A DNA stretch of 13,223 nucleotides from Bacteroidales bacterium (GTDB lineage Bacteria > Bacteroidota > Bacteroidia > Bacteroidales > UBA10428): assembly GCA_016926235.1 (NCBI GenBank), contig JAFGOZ010000340.1, forward strand, positions 1 to 13,223, given 5' to 3'. Made by a program: the position numbers and the translations under genes. A model generated the notes under the pieces. The model did no database searches and was not told where the DNA came from. It worked only from the letters and a program-made list of their open reading frames with translations. Of the stretch, positions 1 to 8,263 are shown in pieces (position 1 is the first letter of the stretch; every line of letters starts with the position of its first letter).

Positions 1-14
1 CCCCCCCCCCCCCC
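1..14. other. Poly-C run at window edge
   Basis: The first 14 bases are an uninterrupted run of C. The sequence after it is very AT-rich, so such a run is out of character here. It sits exactly at the edge, which fits a contig-end or sequencing artefact better than biology. Confidence 0.6.
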
Positions 15-109
15 GGTAAAATCAGTGGATATTGAAAATCAATCTTAGATATCTCTCATTTTTATAGATCATGTTAAATCATTAAATTTTAAATCGATCA
101 TTAAAATAG

Positions 110-139
110 TTGTAAAATGCATAAACATTTCTAAATTTG
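110..139 (+). promoter_or_regulatory. Bacteroidota-type promoter of the metal transporter operon
   Basis: TTG at 110-112 is followed by exactly 19 bp and then TAAATTTG at 132-139. This matches the Bacteroidota primary-sigma consensus TTG-N19-TAnnTTTG at every defined position. Transcription would start near 145-148, giving a leader of about 45 nt before the cbiM ATG at 192. The leader shows no clear Shine-Dalgarno sequence, which is usual in this phylum. Confidence 0.7.
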
Positions 140-148
140 TAGCACGAT

Positions 149-162
149 TTACTAATTAGTAA
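149..162. promoter_or_regulatory. Candidate operator: perfect 14-bp palindrome
   Basis: TTACTAATTAGTAA is a perfect palindrome with 7-bp arms. It begins about ten bases after the -7 element and lies at the predicted transcription start, 30 bp before cbiM. A protein bound here would block initiation, so a metal-responsive repressor is a reasonable guess. No regulator gene is in the window, and AT-rich DNA can produce palindromes by chance. Confidence 0.4.
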
Positions 163-191
163 CACGTCCTTATTATTAAAAACCATACAAA

Positions 192-866
192 ATGCACATC
201 CCAGATGGTTATTTAAGTCCACAAACCTACATACCGCTTTATGGTGTGTTTGTGGCATCAGCTGCTGTAGCAGTAAAAAAAGTTGAGAAAAAGATGGATA
301 AAAAGCTGGTACCTTACCTTGGAATGGCGGCAGCTTTTTCATTTCTTATTATGATGTTTAATATCCCTATTCCGGGAGGAACTACCGGACATGCTGTAGG
401 TGCAGCAATAATAGCTCTGCTCTTCGGCCCCTGGGTCTCTTTCATCTCGGTGTCGGTTGCTCTGATAATACAGGCACTGGTATTCGGAGATGGAGGAATT
501 ACAGCAATTGGTGCTAATTGTGTTAATATAGCTCTCGTTATACCATTTTTTGCCTGGTGGACATATAAGCTAATCAGCGGAAAATCAACATCAAAGGGAA
601 GAATAGCTATAGGTGCTTTTGCTGCAGGATATTTTAGCTTAAACATCGCTGCAGTAATCACCAGTATAGAATTTGGTATACAACCACTTATAGCAAAAGG
701 TATTGACGGTAATCCCCTTTATGCCCCATACCCTTTAAAGGTTGCCTTACCGGCCATGGCTTTTGAGCATCTTATCCTTTTCGGAATAATTGAAGGCATC
801 GTTACCCTGTTAATATTCAGGTATTTTTATAAAAACAACAACGGGCTCATCGAAGTTCTTAAATAA
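192..866 (+). CDS. cbiM: CbiM/NikM substrate-binding membrane subunit of ECF nickel/cobalt transporter
   Basis: This is the S-component of an energy-coupling-factor importer that takes up Co2+ or Ni2+ across the inner membrane. The protein begins MHIPDGYLSP. The Met1-His2 N-terminus is diagnostic of the CbiM/NikM family, because the free amino end and His2 bind the metal; this also fixes the start. A second conserved histidine, His67, lies in PGGTTGHAVG. At 224 aa with several hydrophobic segments the length is normal for the family. It opens a four-gene operon with the small partner, CbiQ and CbiO. Sequence alone does not decide between cobalt and nickel. No cobalamin riboswitch is evident in the short leader; a palindrome at 149-162 is the likelier control site. 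Confidence 0.93.
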   Translation: MHIPDGYLSPQTYIPLYGVFVASAAVAVKKVEKKMDKKLVPYLGMAAAFSFLIMMFNIPIPGGTTGHAVGAAIIALLFGPWVSFISVSVALIIQALVFGDGGITAIGANCVNIALVIPFFAWWTYKLISGKSTSKGRIAIGAFAAGYFSLNIAAVITSIEFGIQPLIAKGIDGNPLYAPYPLKVALPAMAFEHLILFGIIEGIVTLLIFRYFYKNNNGLIEVLK

Positions 867-874
867 CTACAAAG

Positions 875-1249
875 ATGAAAAATCATAAAAAAATACTCAT
901 TGTTTTGGTAATTTTAGTTCTCCTGTCACCATTGGGATTATTTCTCCCTGAATGGTTTAATGCAGGTGATGCCTGGGGTGAATGGTCTGTTGAAACAATA
1001 AAAGAAGAAACGGGTATTGAGCCGGAAGGCATGAAAAGGGATGCAGGTTTATATAACTCACCTGTACCTGACTATAATATTGGTAAGGAAGATGATTCCC
1101 TGCCTAAACTTTCCATGAGTTATATCCTCTCCGGAATAATAGGTGTTACTATCATATTAATCATTACTTTTGCCACAACAAAACTAATTTCAGGAAAGAA
1201 AAAGGATGATACCGGCATTCCTGCTTCAGAAGGAGCAAATAGAGATTAA
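875..1249 (+). CDS. PDGLE/CbiN-like small membrane component of the metal transporter
   Basis: This 124-aa protein has two predicted membrane segments, at about residues 6-26 and 80-103, with an extracytoplasmic loop of about 50 residues between them. That is the topology of CbiN/NikN and PDGLE-domain partners that pair with CbiM/NikM. The PDGLE motif itself is diverged: the corresponding stretch reads GIEPEGM, followed by a conserved-looking PVPDYNI. It starts 8 bp after cbiM, and its end overlaps the open frame of cbiQ. In the family such proteins are needed for metal transport by CbiM. Position and topology support the call more than sequence identity does. Confidence 0.75.
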   Translation: MKNHKKILIVLVILVLLSPLGLFLPEWFNAGDAWGEWSVETIKEETGIEPEGMKRDAGLYNSPVPDYNIGKEDDSLPKLSMSYILSGIIGVTIILIITFATTKLISGKKKDDTGIPASEGANRD

Positions 1250-2144
1250 TACAAAGACACGAAGTAAAAATTTGTCCTTTATTGATAAAACCATAAAAAA
1301 AGCGGCAAATTTTGTTACTTCAACTTTTACTCAATGGCAATCTGCCAGGAAAGAAGGATTATTTCAATTACTCGACAACCGCGTAAAAGTGCTGTTTTTG
1401 CTCATCGGGGTTATTGGTATTAGTTTCTGCACATACATAATTACCCAATTAGCAATTTCAGGAGTAATTTTTTTAATATACATATTGTCAAAACTGGATA
1501 TCCTTCAAATTTACAAACGAATTCTGATTATCGGTTTTATTTTTGGTTTTATCATATTCCTGCCGGCATGTCTCAATCTTTTTACCAAAGGAGATAATGC
1601 TTTTACCCTTATCCGGTTTTCAAAACCGCATACATTTTGGATATATACTATTCCTCAGGAGATAACTATAACATGGCAGGGTATAGATTTAGTTATCCGT
1701 TTAACGTTGAAAATTATCAATTCAGTATCTATCGTATTACTGGTAATTTCGACAACTACCTTTGAGCAAATTATTAAATCGCTGGCTTTTTTAAGAGTCC
1801 CAAAAATATTTTTACTTACACTAACCCTTACCTATAAGTTTATCTTCATCCTGTCCAACAGCATCATCGAATCATACTACGCCATAAAAATGCGTTGGTG
1901 GAACCGTGGATCGGTTAAGGAAGCTGAAAATGTAGTGACAGGTCGTGTGGGTTATCTTTTCAGGAAATCGAGAGAACGGTATGAACTGGTTTACCAGAGC
2001 ATGATAGCCAGAGGATTTACAGGAAAATTTGATTTTGGTAAGTTTCAAAAACTGCACATGAAAGATTATTTGTTTATCGCAACATGTATCTCTTTTGCAG
2101 GAGCTATATTTATAATAAATTACTACTATGCCCGAACTATTTAG
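1206..2144 (+). CDS. cbiQ: CbiQ transmembrane (T) subunit of ECF transporter
   Basis: This is the T-component that couples the CbiM substrate-binding subunit to the ATPase. It has several hydrophobic helices and, in the C-terminal half, the two coupling-helix motifs typical of EcfT/CbiQ: KMRWWNRG near residue 229 and MIARGF near residue 266. The usual ARG-type motifs contact the ATPase. The start is uncertain. The ATG at 1206 overlaps the upstream gene by 44 bp, and the first ~22 residues do not look like the family. A TTG at 1272, just before SFIDKTIKKA, would remove the overlap. The last 17 bp overlap cbiO, suggesting translational coupling. The family assignment is secure. Confidence 0.9.
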   Translation: MIPAFLLQKEQIEINTKTRSKNLSFIDKTIKKAANFVTSTFTQWQSARKEGLFQLLDNRVKVLFLLIGVIGISFCTYIITQLAISGVIFLIYILSKLDILQIYKRILIIGFIFGFIIFLPACLNLFTKGDNAFTLIRFSKPHTFWIYTIPQEITITWQGIDLVIRLTLKIINSVSIVLLVISTTTFEQIIKSLAFLRVPKIFLLTLTLTYKFIFILSNSIIESYYAIKMRWWNRGSVKEAENVVTGRVGYLFRKSRERYELVYQSMIARGFTGKFDFGKFQKLHMKDYLFIATCISFAGAIFIINYYYARTI

Positions 2145-2955
2145 GTTGGAAGAAGTTGGATTTTGCTATGCCAAAGATCAAACCGGTCTTTCGGGCATCA
2201 ATCTCGCTGTAAATGAAGGAGAAATACTTTCAATCATTGGCTCAAACGGAAGCGGTAAATCAACACTTCTGAATATTATTTGTGGACTCGTATTTCCAAA
2301 CAAGGGTAAGATCTCTTTTAAAGGAAGGGGATTTAATGAAAAATCTTTAAAGGATTCACTGTTTAACCGGGAATTCCGATCTTCCATCGGTTATGTTTTT
2401 CAAAACTCCGAAGCACAACTCTTCTGTCCTACTGTGTTTGATGAGATAATTTTTGGTCCTTTGCAGGCAGGTATATCAAGAGATGAAAGCGAGTCAAGAG
2501 CCGAAGATATAATGAAAATGCTCAATATATCTGAACTTCGCGATCGCCCGGTATATATGCTTTCAGGCGGTGAAAAGAAGCGGGTGGCTATTGGTGCTGT
2601 ATTGGCCTCAAATCCCGAAGTTCTGGTTATCGATGAACCGGTAAGTGGCCTGGATCCCAAAACCAGGGCTTTTCTGATTGAATTAATCTTCAAGTTGAAT
2701 GAAGTGGGTAAAACTATTATTTTAGCAACGCACCATCTCGAACTTGTTGATCATCTGCAATCAAGAGTGGTTGTATTATCAGAAAAACATACAGTGGAAA
2801 AAACCGGCAAATGCGATGAAATTCTATGTGATACTGAATTACTTCTTCGTTCAAATTTGATCGGTGAGATTCCACACAGGCACAAGGAAACCATACATAA
2901 ACATTTATCTACAGGATTTTTATTTCATAACCATAAACCTAAAACCAATAGCTGA
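2128..2955 (+). CDS. cbiO: CbiO ATP-binding subunit of ECF nickel/cobalt transporter, with His-rich tail
   Basis: This is the ABC ATPase that powers the CbiMQ importer from the cytoplasmic face. All nucleotide-binding motifs are intact: Walker A GSNGSGKST at residues 38-46, Q-loop Gln92, signature LSGGEKKR at 145-152, Walker B VLVIDE at 165-170 and switch His202. The sequence FQNSEAQLF after the Q-loop is typical of cobalt/nickel and other ECF ATPases. The last ~30 residues carry three HxH-type pairs (HRH, HKH, HNH), which could bind the transported metal. Only one ATPase gene is present, so a CbiO homodimer is expected. The start overlaps cbiQ by 17 bp, and a hairpin follows 7 bp after the stop. 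Confidence 0.95.
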   Translation: MPELFRLEEVGFCYAKDQTGLSGINLAVNEGEILSIIGSNGSGKSTLLNIICGLVFPNKGKISFKGRGFNEKSLKDSLFNREFRSSIGYVFQNSEAQLFCPTVFDEIIFGPLQAGISRDESESRAEDIMKMLNISELRDRPVYMLSGGEKKRVAIGAVLASNPEVLVIDEPVSGLDPKTRAFLIELIFKLNEVGKTIILATHHLELVDHLQSRVVVLSEKHTVEKTGKCDEILCDTELLLRSNLIGEIPHRHKETIHKHLSTGFLFHNHKPKTNS

Positions 2956-2961
2956 TTCTTG

Positions 2962-2984
2962 AAAAGGATGATGATATTCCTTTT
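2962..2984. terminator. Hairpin between convergent cbiO and lspA
   Basis: AAAAGGA at 2962-2968 pairs with TCCTTTT at 2978-2984 across a 9-nt loop. The A-rich left arm and T-rich right arm make it readable as a terminator in both directions, and it fills most of the 34-bp gap between two convergent genes. The stem is short and A/T-heavy, so strength is uncertain. Confidence 0.45.
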
Positions 2985-2989
2985 GACGA

Positions 2990-3517
2990 TTAAGAACTCT
3001 CTGAAGATATTGCTTTTTTCTCTCTCCTCTTGTTTAAGATATACGTTTCGAATAATATCATAAACATACCTGCCATAATGGAGACATCAGCAATATTAAA
3101 AACTCCGGTGTGGAAAAATCCAAAATTCATATACATAAAGTCCGTCACCGAACCATACATGGCCCTGTCAAAGAGGTTGCCAAACCCTCCTCCGATAATC
3201 AGGCAAATAGCAATTGCCCGCATATTCGAAATATTTACTTTAGTTAACAGGTAGAATACACCAAATATAAGAAGTATAAAAGGAATAATGGTTAATAAAA
3301 TGAAACTCGCGACTTTAGGTAAAGAATTACCGAAACTTAAGAATGCACCTGTATTTTCAACCTTCATTAAGATGAAAAAATTCTTTATTACAACTACTTC
3401 TTCATGGTAGGCAATAGTATGCCTTACGATATGCTTGGAAATCTGGTCGCAACCAACATTTACTCCCAGGATTAGCAGGATAACTATTATTCTCAGTACT
3501 CTATTACGTTTCATCAT
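2990..3517 (-). CDS. lspA: Lipoprotein signal peptidase (signal peptidase II)
   Basis: This inner-membrane aspartyl protease cleaves the signal peptide of prolipoproteins after lipid attachment to the cysteine. The protein is 175 aa with four hydrophobic segments, the normal size and topology. The catalytic aspartates are Asp126 in GNLFDR...GSVTDF and Asp144 in FNIADVSI. Family boxes CDQISK near residue 23 and ENTGAFLSFG near residue 54 are also present. It stands as a single gene, convergent with cbiO, with its own promoter-like sequence upstream. Either of the two adjacent Met codons at the 5' end could be the start. The C-terminus is a short charged tail. Confidence 0.96.
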   Translation of the reverse strand: MMKRNRVLRIIVILLILGVNVGCDQISKHIVRHTIAYHEEVVVIKNFFILMKVENTGAFLSFGNSLPKVASFILLTIIPFILLIFGVFYLLTKVNISNMRAIAICLIIGGGFGNLFDRAMYGSVTDFMYMNFGFFHTGVFNIADVSIMAGMFMILFETYILNKRREKKAISSESS

Positions 3518-3543
3518 TCCAAATGCTTTACTGACAAAGAATA

Positions 3544-3572
3544 CAAAAGTAATAAATATTTTTTACTGGCAA
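3544..3572 (-). promoter_or_regulatory. Promoter-like sequence for lspA
   Basis: On the minus strand TTG (3570-3572) is followed by 18 bp and then TACTTTTG (3544-3551), which matches TAnnTTTG exactly with a spacer one base short of the usual 19. It lies 27 bp before the lspA start. The rest of the 271-bp gap 3518-3788 is AT-rich, with no gene and no clear terminator for the T9SS operon. Confidence 0.5.
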
Positions 3573-3788
3573 TATTATAACATTTCATGTTCATTCAATA
3601 TGCAGATTTTTGTATATCAAATCAAATTACTCTCCTGAACAAGTATGCGTCAATAACCAATCTGAAAGGCTCAATTAACTAAAACAACAGGTTTAATTAA
3701 ACATAATATATCATCGTACTTCTTTTTGTCGATATTTTTAAAGATTCATGGGAAAAACGATTTTATTAATAAACAATTCGAAATGAAA

Positions 3789-4904
3789 TCATCTTAATAT
3801 TGAAATTGTCTGAGTATAAATCTTTTTATTGTTTTCAAATTTTAAAATGCACATATAATTCCCTTGTGATAATATTTTACCGTCAATTGAAGCATCCCAT
3901 GTATTATCATAATTTTTTGTGGAATATATTGCCTGTCCAATCATATTCAGTATGGTTACTTCATTTTCCGGATATAGTTCTATATTATTTATAGTCAAAT
4001 AATCATTTATCCCGTCACTATTTGGTGTAATAACATTCACTATTTCAATATTATCCATTTCAGCAAATGCAATTATGTTTTGTGAGAATGATTTTTCGCT
4101 TATCAGTGCCCCGGCCAAATATCTTGCCCCAATGCTTGAAAATACTCCTCCTTCCTCCATAGCCTGGGCAAATACAACTCCAGAACCTTGATCTATTGAA
4201 GGAGTAATATTACTCTCGCATTTAACCAGTATATTTGTTACTTCACCTTCAAGCAATGTTTTACGCCAGTACCTCTCTTCAGACACATTCCGGATCCCTG
4301 TGCCAACCTGGGGATTTGGGTTTGGCTCAAATGCTTCCAGGCTTATCACAGGGCTGTTTCCTTGTATATTTATGAGTTCAACAGGTAAATAATGACCATT
4401 TTTTCCAATCGGGAAGAATTTATTGCCAGTTCCAGTATGGAACAAGGCCCCATTTATATAAGAATTTTCTGAAGCTGAATAGATTTGAGTATTTGCATCA
4501 ACTATAAAATGAATATTTGAATTTGGAGTAACAATGCCATTTGATAAAGTTAAAGTACCGGTAATAGTCACATCCTCCGTCACTACTTTTTCACCTCCAT
4601 ATATGCGCAAATGATATATTTTTTGATTTCCATGACGTAAGTTTTGCAGGTCATTTCCATTTAAGTGTATTGCTCCCTGCAACTCATTGTATATTCCATT
4701 ATTATTCCAATCCCCCGAAATCTCGAATGTACCGTAATTGGATATGGAACCGAAGTTGTTGATTGGATAACCAGTAGCAAACATTCCGTTTTCTGAAATA
4801 CAAAAATCAGTGTTCTCAGATATATATACCTGAGATTTACAAAATAAGAATTGCAAACTCAAAAAAACAGATAATATGAATCGAAAGAAAATTAAACTTC
4901 TCAT
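3789..4904 (-). CDS. Exported protein with type B T9SS C-terminal sorting domain
   Basis: This 371-aa protein is predicted to cross the inner membrane by Sec and the outer membrane by the type IX secretion system. Residues 1-25 form a signal peptide ending near FCKSQ. From about residue 288 to the end it matches the gliding-motility-type (type B) sorting domain: TPNSDGINDYLTI, YPENEVTILN, then a Trp/Asp stretch NTWDAS and a G-N-Y core before the final strand. The canonical NRWG box reads NMIGQ here. The middle is rich in Gly, Asn and Thr, probably beta-structured, and I recognise no enzyme domain. It is the last gene of a leftward operon, 10 bp after the repeat protein. Type B cargo is known to depend on SprF-like partners, and a PorP/SprF gene opens this operon. 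Confidence 0.85.
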   Translation of the reverse strand: MRSLIFFRFILSVFLSLQFLFCKSQVYISENTDFCISENGMFATGYPINNFGSISNYGTFEISGDWNNNGIYNELQGAIHLNGNDLQNLRHGNQKIYHLRIYGGEKVVTEDVTITGTLTLSNGIVTPNSNIHFIVDANTQIYSASENSYINGALFHTGTGNKFFPIGKNGHYLPVELINIQGNSPVISLEAFEPNPNPQVGTGIRNVSEERYWRKTLLEGEVTNILVKCESNITPSIDQGSGVVFAQAMEEGGVFSSIGARYLAGALISEKSFSQNIIAFAEMDNIEIVNVITPNSDGINDYLTINNIELYPENEVTILNMIGQAIYSTKNYDNTWDASIDGKILSQGNYMCILKFENNKKIYTQTISILR

Positions 4905-4914
4905 TTGTGATAAG

Positions 4915-7089
4915 TTAATCTGCTCTTTGTACTGTATAAGTTACACGTGCACCATAAAAATAATGGTCTGCATTATCACTAAAATTCAAATAGATAAAGT
5001 ATCCATAGATATTGCTGACTATATTGTAACCCGGACTGGCAAAATTAAATACGAATGTACGTCTTCCCGGACTTCCAGTTGTTGATTGCGCTGCCGATGC
5101 TGTAAAGAACTGGCTATCTGAATATCTTTGTAAACATATACGCGCGGTAATATTGTTGTCAATAGGCACACCATCTCCATCATACACATATACAAGAACA
5201 TTGTTAATTAATGCACCATCCGGAAGGTCAAGCGGTACTAATCCAATACCAGTGAAGTTATATGAATAAATCCGGTTATCTGCATCTATATTTATTGAAC
5301 CTCTGTTTAAATCGGCCGGTGTTAAAACTTTGTACCTTGTTTGAGGACTGGAGTACAAAAACTGATCTCCGCTGGTGATATTAAAATTATTTCCCGAAGT
5401 AATAGCCTGGCCTGTAGTAAGATTTTGCCTTACATGCACATTCCCTCCATCTCCTCTTAGAAAGTAATTATTTGAAACATCAGAGTCGGAAAAATAACTA
5501 TAACCATTAACCTGGTTAATATTCAAAAAATTCAGGCTATTACTACTACGCATAACTATACCATAATTGTCCATAGCCGATCTCATTTCAATAAGTCCTG
5601 AAAACTTTATCCAATCATCACCTAATCCGCCGTAATTTGAATCGTCATCAATGTAGCCATCCCCACCAATCTGTATATTTTGATTTGCGCGAATACTACC
5701 ATCAACATGCAATTTTTCTTCAGGAGATGCAGTGCCAATACCTACATTACCATCGTAAGAATTAATTCGAATCCTCTCTGTTCCTCCAGTCCTGATTGAT
5801 AAATCTGTTATGTCAGAAGTTCCAATATAATTATAGGCCGGGGATGTACCTTCATTCCCGTTTATATTCCATCCTGTGAAAGAATCCTGTAAACTGCTAA
5901 TATCTATCCTTGTTGTATCATCTCCTTCGGCAATAACCAGTTCATCATCTATGATTTCTCCATAGGTTATTATTTCATTTGCAGTATCTGCATCAGCATC
6001 ATCAAGCAGCCCGGACAGATCAACTGTATTCCCGCCAGAAATGGAAAGCTCAGTCGCTGTAAATGATAAAACCTGATCATCCGTGTTTATTGTACCTATA
6101 TCTATTGTATTACCTGCCGAAATAGACAAGTTTGTATTATTTAAACTTAAAGTTTGATTATCTGTATTATCTATAAAACCAGACAAATCCACTAAGTTAC
6201 CATCCTCTATTGAAAGGTTATTACCAGAAAGGGACAGTAATTGATCATCTGTATTCACTGTACTTAAGTCAACACTATTTCCCCCTGAAATGAAAAGGCT
6301 ATCATTATTCAAACTAATTTCCTGGTTGTCGGTATTATCCATAAAGCCAGCCAAATCCACAGTATTCCCGTTTATTATGGAAAGATCATTACCTGAAAGC
6401 ATAAGATACTGATCATCTGTATTATCCATGAAATCAGACAAATTCACCGTATTGCCATCTTCAATGGAAAGTGAATTCCCTGACAATTCAAGCTTTTGAT
6501 CATCAGAACCTGTCGTTTCAAGATTTACCATATTACCGCCAGAGATCGAAAGAACGTTGTTTTCTAAAAAAAGCTGCTGATTGTCTGTGTTATCCATAAA
6601 ACCAGATAATTCTATACTTGCAGCGGAAGGATTTCCTGTAATGGATAAAGAATGTCCATCATAATACAAATCCTGGATCTCATTTGTAGGAGAAGTGTCA
6701 TTTGGATTGGTGTATATTATTAAATCCGGGAAGCTGCCTGCTATGGAAGTGGCCCCTCCACCGATTAGATTTAGCTGAACCATATTGGAAAGCAAGGGAT
6801 ACCATTGATCACCATGCCAGTAGTAAAACAATTGCATATCGGTATCATATACTAACATACCATTGTCATTTACACCCAAATTCATTGACCCCCGCTGCAC
6901 AGAGGTTAGTTTTGGCATCAGAAAACCCTGGTTGTTTTCCGGAGAAACCAAACGTAATACAGCATTTTCATTAATTTCATTTGTTCCAATACTTACTGAA
7001 TTTTGAGCCAATAACCCGGAATTCACATTTAGAAAGATCAATGCGAATACTAAACAATGAATAATTCTTTTTAAAACTGTTGTTTCCAT
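4915..7089 (-). CDS. Exported repeat-rich surface protein of the PorP/SprF operon
   Basis: I chose the ATG at 7087-7089 because it begins METTVLKRII and gives a clean signal peptide ending near LLAQ; the frame stays open 11 codons further upstream. The mature protein starts with the Bacteroidota surface-protein segment ENNQGFLMPKLTSVQRG. It then carries about seven units of 27-29 residues, beginning D(N/D)Q and containing LS-I-GN-V-L. Next come VGIGTASPEEKLHVDGSI, typical of tail-fibre-like or cell-surface proteins, and a Gly/Asn/Ser-rich C-terminal part. No T9SS sorting domain is visible at its own C-terminus; that domain is on the next protein. Function is unknown. A structural or adhesive surface role is an inference from the repeats and the neighbours. 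Confidence 0.8.
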   Translation of the reverse strand: METTVLKRIIHCLVFALIFLNVNSGLLAQNSVSIGTNEINENAVLRLVSPENNQGFLMPKLTSVQRGSMNLGVNDNGMLVYDTDMQLFYYWHGDQWYPLLSNMVQLNLIGGGATSIAGSFPDLIIYTNPNDTSPTNEIQDLYYDGHSLSITGNPSAASIELSGFMDNTDNQQLFLENNVLSISGGNMVNLETTGSDDQKLELSGNSLSIEDGNTVNLSDFMDNTDDQYLMLSGNDLSIINGNTVDLAGFMDNTDNQEISLNNDSLFISGGNSVDLSTVNTDDQLLSLSGNNLSIEDGNLVDLSGFIDNTDNQTLSLNNTNLSISAGNTIDIGTINTDDQVLSFTATELSISGGNTVDLSGLLDDADADTANEIITYGEIIDDELVIAEGDDTTRIDISSLQDSFTGWNINGNEGTSPAYNYIGTSDITDLSIRTGGTERIRINSYDGNVGIGTASPEEKLHVDGSIRANQNIQIGGDGYIDDDSNYGGLGDDWIKFSGLIEMRSAMDNYGIVMRSSNSLNFLNINQVNGYSYFSDSDVSNNYFLRGDGGNVHVRQNLTTGQAITSGNNFNITSGDQFLYSSPQTRYKVLTPADLNRGSINIDADNRIYSYNFTGIGLVPLDLPDGALINNVLVYVYDGDGVPIDNNITARICLQRYSDSQFFTASAAQSTTGSPGRRTFVFNFASPGYNIVSNIYGYFIYLNFSDNADHYFYGARVTYTVQRAD
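5990..6605 (-). repeat. Seven degenerate coding repeats of 27-29 codons
   Basis: Within the exported protein, units start with DNQ or DDQ and contain LSISGGN or LSIEDGN, then V(D/N)LS. Units alternate between a longer form ending FMDNT or FIDNT (29 residues) and a shorter form ending VNT or INT (27 residues). DNA copies are diverged, so this is an old array rather than a recent expansion. Borders are approximate. Confidence 0.8.
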
Positions 7090-7138
7090 CTTGTCTCTTA
7101 TTTGAAAAGCTAATGCCAACATTTTAATTTATTTATTA

Positions 7139-8143
7139 CTATTTTCGATTTCTTAAATTTCGTTTTAATTTTAACTTTCTTCCATACCACGTCAGATACT
7201 CATTGTTACGGTCAGAAAAAGAAAGTTCTATTATATTATAGATCAATGTAACCTCATGAGATGCGCCAATATATCGATGATATCGGCCTGAAGATTCATA
7301 ATTATATGTTAATTGCAATCTTTTGGCCACTTTAAAACCTGCTAAAAAACTCATTTGAAGGTTTGTGTTAACAAAAAAACCACCCATTGTATAACCGTCA
7401 TAAAACCTGTCCAGAGAATTTTTGCTTTTATAGGAGTATAAAAGTCCTAGATTTCCAAGTGGACTGGAATAAGGTAATTGCCTGTAGATGACCATTGGTT
7501 GAATGATATCTCTATTTAAACAGACTGGAATAAAACAAGTAAAATATGCTGAATAATAACTGTTCATCTTATTATTTGACAAAGAGGTAATAACATTACG
7601 AGTATTATTCATAGTTCCACCCACTGAATACCATTCTGTCTGATAGTTAACACCTGACGAGAAGTTTATTAACCAACTACCGTTCATGTATTTTAATATA
7701 TCAGGATCATTTAAGATTTCATTATTATTGGTCACCTTCTCCAAATCTACTCCAACGTGATACAGGTCTGATGATAAACCAAAAGACAGACTTTTATTTT
7801 TTTCAAATGAAATATGATAAGCAAAAGCAACAGATGAATATTCCGTTTGTAAAAAATTTGTTCTGTTTATAAAAACGTTCCCTCCAATACCACAGTTATA
7901 TTTTTTTATTGGCATATGAGCCCCAAATATATTGGATACTGGATGCCCGTTTACATTTACAAAACTCCGGTGATTTGAAACAAAAAACGATCCGTTGGTA
8001 TTAAATGCTCCTCCGGCTAACGCCGGGTTGTATAAGAATGAATTCGAATATACCGGACTTAACAACGGTATCTCCTGGCCTATATTACAATTAGAAAAAA
8101 CAGATAAAAATATGAATACAATTCTCAGACTTTTGTTGCTCAT
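7139..8143 (-). CDS. PorP/SprF family type IX secretion outer-membrane protein
   Basis: The 334-aa protein has a signal peptide (residues 1 to about 22) and then the family hallmark: SPVYSNSFLYNPALAGG near the mature N-terminus, followed by alternating beta-strand sequence. PorP/SprF proteins are outer-membrane beta-barrels, and SprF is needed for secretion of the type B sorting-domain adhesin SprB in gliding flavobacteria. This gene is the first of a leftward operon, followed after 49 bp by the repeat protein and then by the type B sorting-domain protein. That suggests a dedicated export partner for its neighbours. The family call is firm; the specific cargo is inferred from context. Confidence 0.9.
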   Translation of the reverse strand: MSNKSLRIVFIFLSVFSNCNIGQEIPLLSPVYSNSFLYNPALAGGAFNTNGSFFVSNHRSFVNVNGHPVSNIFGAHMPIKKYNCGIGGNVFINRTNFLQTEYSSVAFAYHISFEKNKSLSFGLSSDLYHVGVDLEKVTNNNEILNDPDILKYMNGSWLINFSSGVNYQTEWYSVGGTMNNTRNVITSLSNNKMNSYYSAYFTCFIPVCLNRDIIQPMVIYRQLPYSSPLGNLGLLYSYKSKNSLDRFYDGYTMGGFFVNTNLQMSFLAGFKVAKRLQLTYNYESSGRYHRYIGASHEVTLIYNIIELSFSDRNNEYLTWYGRKLKLKRNLRNRK

Positions 8144-8185
8144 TTCACAGCCATTTAGAAAAGGAGAATTTTATATAGCGATATC

Positions 8186-8205
8186 TGCAACATATATAGT
8201 TTGCA
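8186..8205. promoter_or_regulatory. Palindrome TGCAA-N10-TTGCA before the PorP operon
   Basis: TGCAA and TTGCA arms enclose an AT core that is itself self-complementary over its central six bases. The site lies about 43-62 bp upstream of the porP-like start, in the expected promoter area. A regulator-binding site is possible, but none is proven, and no good TAnnTTTG match was found nearby. Confidence 0.3.
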
Positions 8206-8263
8206 GTCCTATATTGCCGTTTGAACAATTACTAAAATATAACTCCCCTCTTTACTCAATGCC

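Noticed and set aside
15..191. Cobalamin or NiCo riboswitch before cbiM
   Set aside because: The leader after the mapped-looking promoter is only about 45 nt and AT-rich, and I see no B12-box or NiCo-like helices.
314..661. 115-aa minus-strand open frame inside cbiM
   Set aside because: It is a reverse-strand shadow of a confidently identified gene with no protein features of its own.
5990..6605. CRISPR-like or tandem DNA repeat
   Set aside because: The periodicity is in the protein; DNA units are diverged and coding throughout.
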